Assembly (NCBI RefSeq): GCF_014170335.1
Contig: NZ_LZZS01000004.1
Coordinates: 558,001 to 622,000, forward strand
Reading direction: 5' to 3'
Origin: Achromobacter sp. UMC46
GTDB taxonomy: Bacteria > Pseudomonadota > Gammaproteobacteria > Burkholderiales > Burkholderiaceae_B
Length of the DNA stretch: 64,000 nucleotides
Positions 60,529-64,000 of this stretch are shown here, one piece after another. Below the pieces are notes generated by a model. That model was not told where the DNA came from. It was given only the letters and a program-made list of their open reading frames with translations, and did not search any database. Position 1 is the first letter of the stretch, and every line of letters starts with the position of its first letter. A program made the position numbers and the translations under genes.

Positions 60529-61194
60529 TTGCCTACGTTGGCACTGCACGCATTCCGTTCCTTCACGCGTTTCGTGACGGAACTACGCATTGACGTCAAT
60601 CATGCTCCAGAAGAAGTTGCGACCGAACTCGATGCCATACACGATCGGATGAATCGTCCCTTGGATCGCTTGCACGGGCTGCCGGAGGTCAAGACCGATA
60701 TCCCTGGCATCGTGCTTCGCTATCGCGAAGCCGACGGCGAGTATTACGTGTATGTGGTGGATGTGCGGCGGGACCGCGTGGCGGGCTACACGGTGTTCAA
60801 CCGGCTGATCGAAGTGGGCAGGCGGGCCGACCCTTACGTGCGCGCCCCGCATTCGAAGTACGCCGCGCCCTATCAAGGCATGGGGCTGGCGACGGCGGTG
60901 TACCGCTGGGGGCTGGACGCCGGGCTCTGCATCGTGAGCGGCGCCCGCCAATCCACCGGCGCGCACCGGCTCTGGATGGGTCTGGCGCAGCACTACGAGC
61001 TAGGCTATGTGGAGCTGCGGCGCAAGCAGTTGCGCTATCTCGGGCCCGCCGTGCAGCCTCGCGTGCTGGACGACCTTCACACCCGGATGATCCTGCTGGG
61101 CCGCGGCTGGACCTTGGCGGATTACATGCGGGCGACGGGCATGGCGTCGTCCGACGATGCGCTTTCGCAACACGACCTAGGGAAATCCCCGTAA
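60529..61194 (+). CDS. GNAT-like uncharacterised protein
   Basis: A 221-residue protein. YYVYVVDVRRDRVAGYTVFNRLIEV and the YQGMGLATAVYRWGLDAG segment near 115-130 resemble a GNAT acyl-CoA-binding turn. The start is TTG at 60529 with AGGAGG at 60518-60523. Substrate unknown; could act on a protein or small molecule. Confidence 0.7.
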   Translation: MPTLALHAFRSFTRFVTELRIDVNHAPEEVATELDAIHDRMNRPLDRLHGLPEVKTDIPGIVLRYREADGEYYVYVVDVRRDRVAGYTVFNRLIEVGRRADPYVRAPHSKYAAPYQGMGLATAVYRWGLDAGLCIVSGARQSTGAHRLWMGLAQHYELGYVELRRKQLRYLGPAVQPRVLDDLHTRMILLGRGWTLADYMRATGMASSDDALSQHDLGKSP

Positions 61195-61371
61195 GGCAGC
61201 GGCAAGAAGGGGGTGGCCAGATTGCCGTGCCGGGCCGCAGGCCGCATCAGGCTTGCCGATGCGCCGTATTCCCGGCCGGCATTCTTGGCATTTGAGAATC
61301 GGGGACGCAGGTGTTGTGCTGCAACAATGTTTCTAGTTTCTGCCCGCGTTACAAAACATATCAGAACTGTC

Positions 61372-61689
61372 ATGAACAGGCGCGGTATGCTCGATTGGAG
61401 AAAGAGGGCATCCGAAGTGCATCAGAACAACTTGATCTACAAGGGATACCGGCTGACGGCCAAGGTGTCCCGGGGCGCGGACGCTGAAATCCCGGCGCTG
61501 CCCAGCGGCCCCGTATTCGTCGCATCGGTAATGGTGGTTCAGGCAGGCGCCGTGCTGGAAGGCGGCGACGAATACCCGGTTCCCCGTTTCGCCGACGGCG
61601 GTTTCGTCTTCAGTCCGCGAGAAGCGGTGCACGCGGCCATATTGCATGGCCGCGAGATCGTCGACGGCCTGACGAACATGTCGTCCTAG
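61372..61689 (+). CDS. Small conserved-type protein (DUF6566-like)
   Basis: About 105 residues. NLIYKGYRLTAKVSRG and EAVHAAILHGREIVDGL resemble a small betaproteobacterial protein family of unknown role. The start is uncertain (ATG 61372 or 61387). Its stop overlaps the stop of the convergent DUF1828 gene. Confidence 0.6.
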   Translation: MNRRGMLDWRKRASEVHQNNLIYKGYRLTAKVSRGADAEIPALPSGPVFVASVMVVQAGAVLEGGDEYPVPRFADGGFVFSPREAVHAAILHGREIVDGLTNMSS

Positions 61690-62450
61690 CCGGCAAAGAC
61701 TTCCCGCCAGTCCCGCGTCTTGGCCAGCGTCTGCACCGTGGCGGACTGTTCGAGGATGGTCACGGCCTTCTTGAATTCCTCTGCCGATGCGCCGTCCTCC
61801 AGGATGACCATGCGCGAATTGCGCGCGTCCGCCATCTTCACGTCCGACATCTTGCCGTGGGTCTGGTAGACCTGCGTCCAATCCATCTTCTTGCCGGCCT
61901 TGAGCGCGATCGGTTCGATATAGGTCAGCGCCGTGCTGCCCGCCGCGCGCACTGCGAACGCGAAGTCCGCCGTGTGGCCGCTGCTGCCCTTGGCGCGCGC
62001 GCCTTTGACCATGCGGTTCGCGCCCACGCCTTCCGCCAGCGCGCGGCCGACCTGGGCGCGAAAGCGCAATTGGCTGAATCTGGGCATCCACTTGGCGCAC
62101 TGGAACGACAAGGCCATGGCCAGCTTCACGGCGTCCCACAAGGCTTCCTGCAACTGTTCGTTGGGGCCCGAGGCGACGATGGCGCCGTCGCGGTCGAAAT
62201 GCGCCAGGCTGACGCCCGGGGTTTCGTTCAGCAGATCGATGCGCTTGGCGCCGACTTCGATGCCGTAGCTGGACGCATGCATCGAGGTCTCACAGGCGTC
62301 GGTCAGGTAGAACGACGCGTCGTCCGGGTGCGCAATGAAGAAGGCGGCATGCTGGCCGTCGAGCCCCAGGGTCATGGGGGATACCGCGCGTATGGCGTGT
62401 TCACCGGCCGGCAGGACGGTCCAGCCGGAGGCTTCCAGAAAAGTGCTCAT
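61686..62450 (-). CDS. DUF1828-domain protein
   Basis: A 254-residue protein starting STFLEASGWTVLPAGEHAIR, with DDASFYLTDACETSMHASSYG, LRFRAQVGRALAEGV and the HTADFAFAVRAAGSTAL part, matching DUF1828-containing proteins found in phage- or defence-related loci. It overlaps its upstream partner by four bases. Function unknown. Confidence 0.75.
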   Translation of the reverse strand: MSTFLEASGWTVLPAGEHAIRAVSPMTLGLDGQHAAFFIAHPDDASFYLTDACETSMHASSYGIEVGAKRIDLLNETPGVSLAHFDRDGAIVASGPNEQLQEALWDAVKLAMALSFQCAKWMPRFSQLRFRAQVGRALAEGVGANRMVKGARAKGSSGHTADFAFAVRAAGSTALTYIEPIALKAGKKMDWTQVYQTHGKMSDVKMADARNSRMVILEDGASAEEFKKAVTILEQSATVQTLAKTRDWREVFAG

Positions 62451-62983
62451 AGGATCAGTTCGATTTGGCGGCCTTTGAGGGGATGCGCGAATCCGCCGGC
62501 AAGGGTCAGGTTCGCCCGCGGCAAGAAATACTGCATCAGCGCGCCGATAGTGTGCAGGGCGGGCACGACGGGTTCGGCATAGCCTTCGCCTTCGTCCACC
62601 CAGATATGTTCGTGGCTGCGGTCTGCAAGCGGCTTGCGGTACTGTGGCCGGCCCACGCCGATCAGGCTGGTGTGGAAGGAATCGTCCGTGTCCACGCCCA
62701 ACACCCGGTGCGGGCCGACAAAAAGGCTGGCACAGAACGCTTCCGTCAGGAAGATCGTGGCCTGGCCATGCACGGCGGTGCGCGCACCGCGGTAGATCAC
62801 CCGGAAAATCACATCGTCGCGCACGTCGCCCTTGACCTTGCACGCGCTGGCGAACTCCATCCATTGGATGTTGTTGGCGGCGGGCTTCGGGATCCAGGAG
62901 ATCGGTTTTACGGTTTCCTTGGGTTCGGCAAGGATCTCTTGCACCTCATCAACGGTGATTAACGGTTCGAACTTGTTGGCCAT
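62447..62983 (-). CDS. Uncharacterised partner of the DUF1828 gene
   Basis: A 178-residue protein (ISWIPKPAANNIQWMEF near 28, GQATIFLTEAFCASLFVGP near 73). I do not recognise a family. The four-base overlap with the DUF1828 gene shows a two-gene operon. The ribosome site is weak. It might be a toxin/antitoxin-like or defence pair, but this is only context. Confidence 0.65.
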   Translation of the reverse strand: MANKFEPLITVDEVQEILAEPKETVKPISWIPKPAANNIQWMEFASACKVKGDVRDDVIFRVIYRGARTAVHGQATIFLTEAFCASLFVGPHRVLGVDTDDSFHTSLIGVGRPQYRKPLADRSHEHIWVDEGEGYAEPVVPALHTIGALMQYFLPRANLTLAGGFAHPLKGRQIELIL

Positions 62984-63109
62984 GGAACGGATCTAGGGTC
63001 TTGGAATTGCGCTACGGATGCGCTGCGCCGCTCGCGACAGGGCGCAGGGAACTCATGCGCGCAAACAGTGCGAGGGGGCGTAATCTTACAAGATGAAGAC
63101 GGGATGACC

Positions 63110-63139
63110 CCTTTAGCTGTATATCCATACAGCTAAAGG
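63110..63139. repeat. Perfect 13-bp inverted repeat
   Basis: CCTTTAGCTGTAT (63110-63122) and ATACAGCTAAAGG (63127-63139) surround ATCC. It lies downstream of the metallopeptidase gene and upstream of the DUF1828 operon. Without a T-tract, it may be an operator or a weak terminator. Confidence 0.6.
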
Positions 63140-63169
63140 TGGGGCGAGTGATTGCGGGTCAGCGGCGGG

Positions 63170-64000
63170 TCAGAGCGCGCTGGCCGAGAACGTGTCGCAT
63201 TGCTTGATGTTGCCGCTTTCCAGCCCGCGCTTGAACCAGCGCACACGTTGGGCCGACGAGCCGTGCGTGAACGAGTCCGGCACGGCATAGCCCTGGGCTT
63301 GCTTCTGCAGCCGGTCGTCGCCGATGGCGGTGGCCGCTGCCAGCGCTTCCTCGACGTCGCCGCCTTCCAGAATGTTGCGCGCGGCATTGGCGCGTTGCGC
63401 CCACAGGCCGGCGAAGCAGTCGGCCTGCAGTTCCACCCGCACGGACAGCGCATTGGCTTGCGCCGGATTGCGGCGGCGCAACTGATCCACCTGGTCCGAG
63501 ATGCCCAGCAGGTGCTGCACATGGTGCCCCACCTCATGCGCGATCACATACGCCTGCGCGAAGTCGCCCGGCGCCTTGAACTTGTTCTGCAATTCATCGA
63601 AGAAGGCCAGGTCGATATAGACCTTGCTGTCGCCAGGACAGTAGAACGGGCCCATCGCCGATTGGCCCGTGCCGCAGGCGGTGGGCGTGGCGCCGCGGAA
63701 CAGCACGAGCTTGGGCGCGACATATTGGCGGTTCAGATCCTTCTGAAAGATCGCGGTCCAGGTGTCTTCGGTTTCGCCCAGCACCTTGGCCACGAAGCGG
63801 GCTTGCGGATCGTTGACGGGGGGGCGGGTGGCAGGCGCCTGCTGCTGGGTCTGGGGCGGGCCTTCGGCCATTTGCAGGACCACGCTGGGGTCCACGCCAA
63901 AATACATGGCCACCAAGGCAAGTACTATCGTACCGATGCCGATGGTTCCACGGCCGCCGATACGTGGACCGCTGGCACGTCGGTCTTCCACATTGTCGCT
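63170..64000 (-). CDS. YpfJ/KPN_02809-type neutral zinc metallopeptidase, 5' truncated by window
   Basis: About 277 residues are visible. The N-terminus lies beyond the window, since the frame is open to its edge and reads SDNVEDRR, a phrase normally a few residues inside YpfJ. A transmembrane helix (GIGTIVLALVAMYFGV) precedes the zinc site YVIAHEVGHHVQHLLG, and the third ligand region is ELQADCFAGLWA. Membrane-anchored, probably periplasmic. A GTG at 63991 is an internal codon, not the true start. Confidence 0.92.
   Translation of the reverse strand, partial: SDNVEDRRASGPRIGGRGTIGIGTIVLALVAMYFGVDPSVVLQMAEGPPQTQQQAPATRPPVNDPQARFVAKVLGETEDTWTAIFQKDLNRQYVAPKLVLFRGATPTACGTGQSAMGPFYCPGDSKVYIDLAFFDELQNKFKAPGDFAQAYVIAHEVGHHVQHLLGISDQVDQLRRRNPAQANALSVRVELQADCFAGLWAQRANAARNILEGGDVEEALAAATAIGDDRLQKQAQGYAVPDSFTHGSSAQRVRWFKRGLESGNIKQCDTFSASAL

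Noticed and set aside
1-64000. CRISPR array or rRNA genes
   Set aside because: No regularly spaced direct repeats with unique spacers and no rRNA sequence were seen.

Overview
The window is high-GC chromosomal DNA from a betaproteobacterium, most likely the Alcaligenaceae (Achromobacter/Bordetella type). The evidence is three Bug-family periplasmic solute receptors, abundant LysR/GntR/MocR regulators, many CoA-dependent catabolic genes, and the protein sequence style. No 16S gene is present, so the genus is inferred.

Layout. 1-6.6 kb: the 5' end of cyoA, a MocR regulator, a LysR regulator divergent from an SDR/DapA-like/Ldh-like catabolic group, and an orphan Hpt protein. 6.7-11.7 kb: gamma-glutamyltransferase, a Bug receptor, a GntR/FCD regulator, a DMT exporter and an XRE-cupin regulator. 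11.8-15.8 kb: an iron-uptake signalling set on the minus strand (FecI-like sigma factor, FecR-like sensor, TonB receptor with a signalling domain). 16.1-26.4 kb: an MFS transporter, a 3-hydroxyisobutyrate-dehydrogenase-like gene, then a tight plus-strand CoA operon (OB-fold/Zn-ribbon protein, SCP2-type thiolase, two CoA-transferase subunits, fused acyl-CoA dehydrogenase, FadB-like enzyme) closed by a strong terminator. 26.4-31.6 kb: two Bug receptors, a CaiB/BaiF CoA-transferase, an enoyl-CoA hydratase and a LysR regulator. 31.6-33.4 kb: cardiolipin synthase and tRNA-His with its promoter and terminator.

33.6-52.1 kb is the most interesting part: a compact phage-derived locus with a CI/Cro-type switch and three operators, early/replication genes, a full contractile-tail set (neck/completion, sheath, tube, chaperones, tape measure, hub, spike, wedge, J, DUF2612, fibre, fibre chaperone) and a lysis cassette (holin-like, endolysin, Rz/Rz1). 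I find no terminase, portal, capsid or head-maturation gene and no room for them. It therefore looks like a headless contractile particle (R-type tailocin-like), not a complete prophage. The last 95 codons of the fibre gene are faced by a silent, oppositely oriented alternative C-terminus, bounded by an in-frame 12-bp inverted repeat. Next to it lies a tyrosine recombinase whose C-terminus resembles Rci shufflon recombinases. Together they suggest a receptor-switching tailocin.

52.2-64 kb returns to chromosomal genes: an AhpD-like protein, a membrane diguanylate cyclase, DUF4105 and YiiX-like envelope genes, a DUF3313 lipoprotein, a PaiB-like protein, an MFS transporter with an ArsR-type regulator, a GNAT-like protein, a DUF1828 two-gene operon and the 3' part of a YpfJ-type zinc metallopeptidase. 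Family names come from motifs read by eye; no database search was run.
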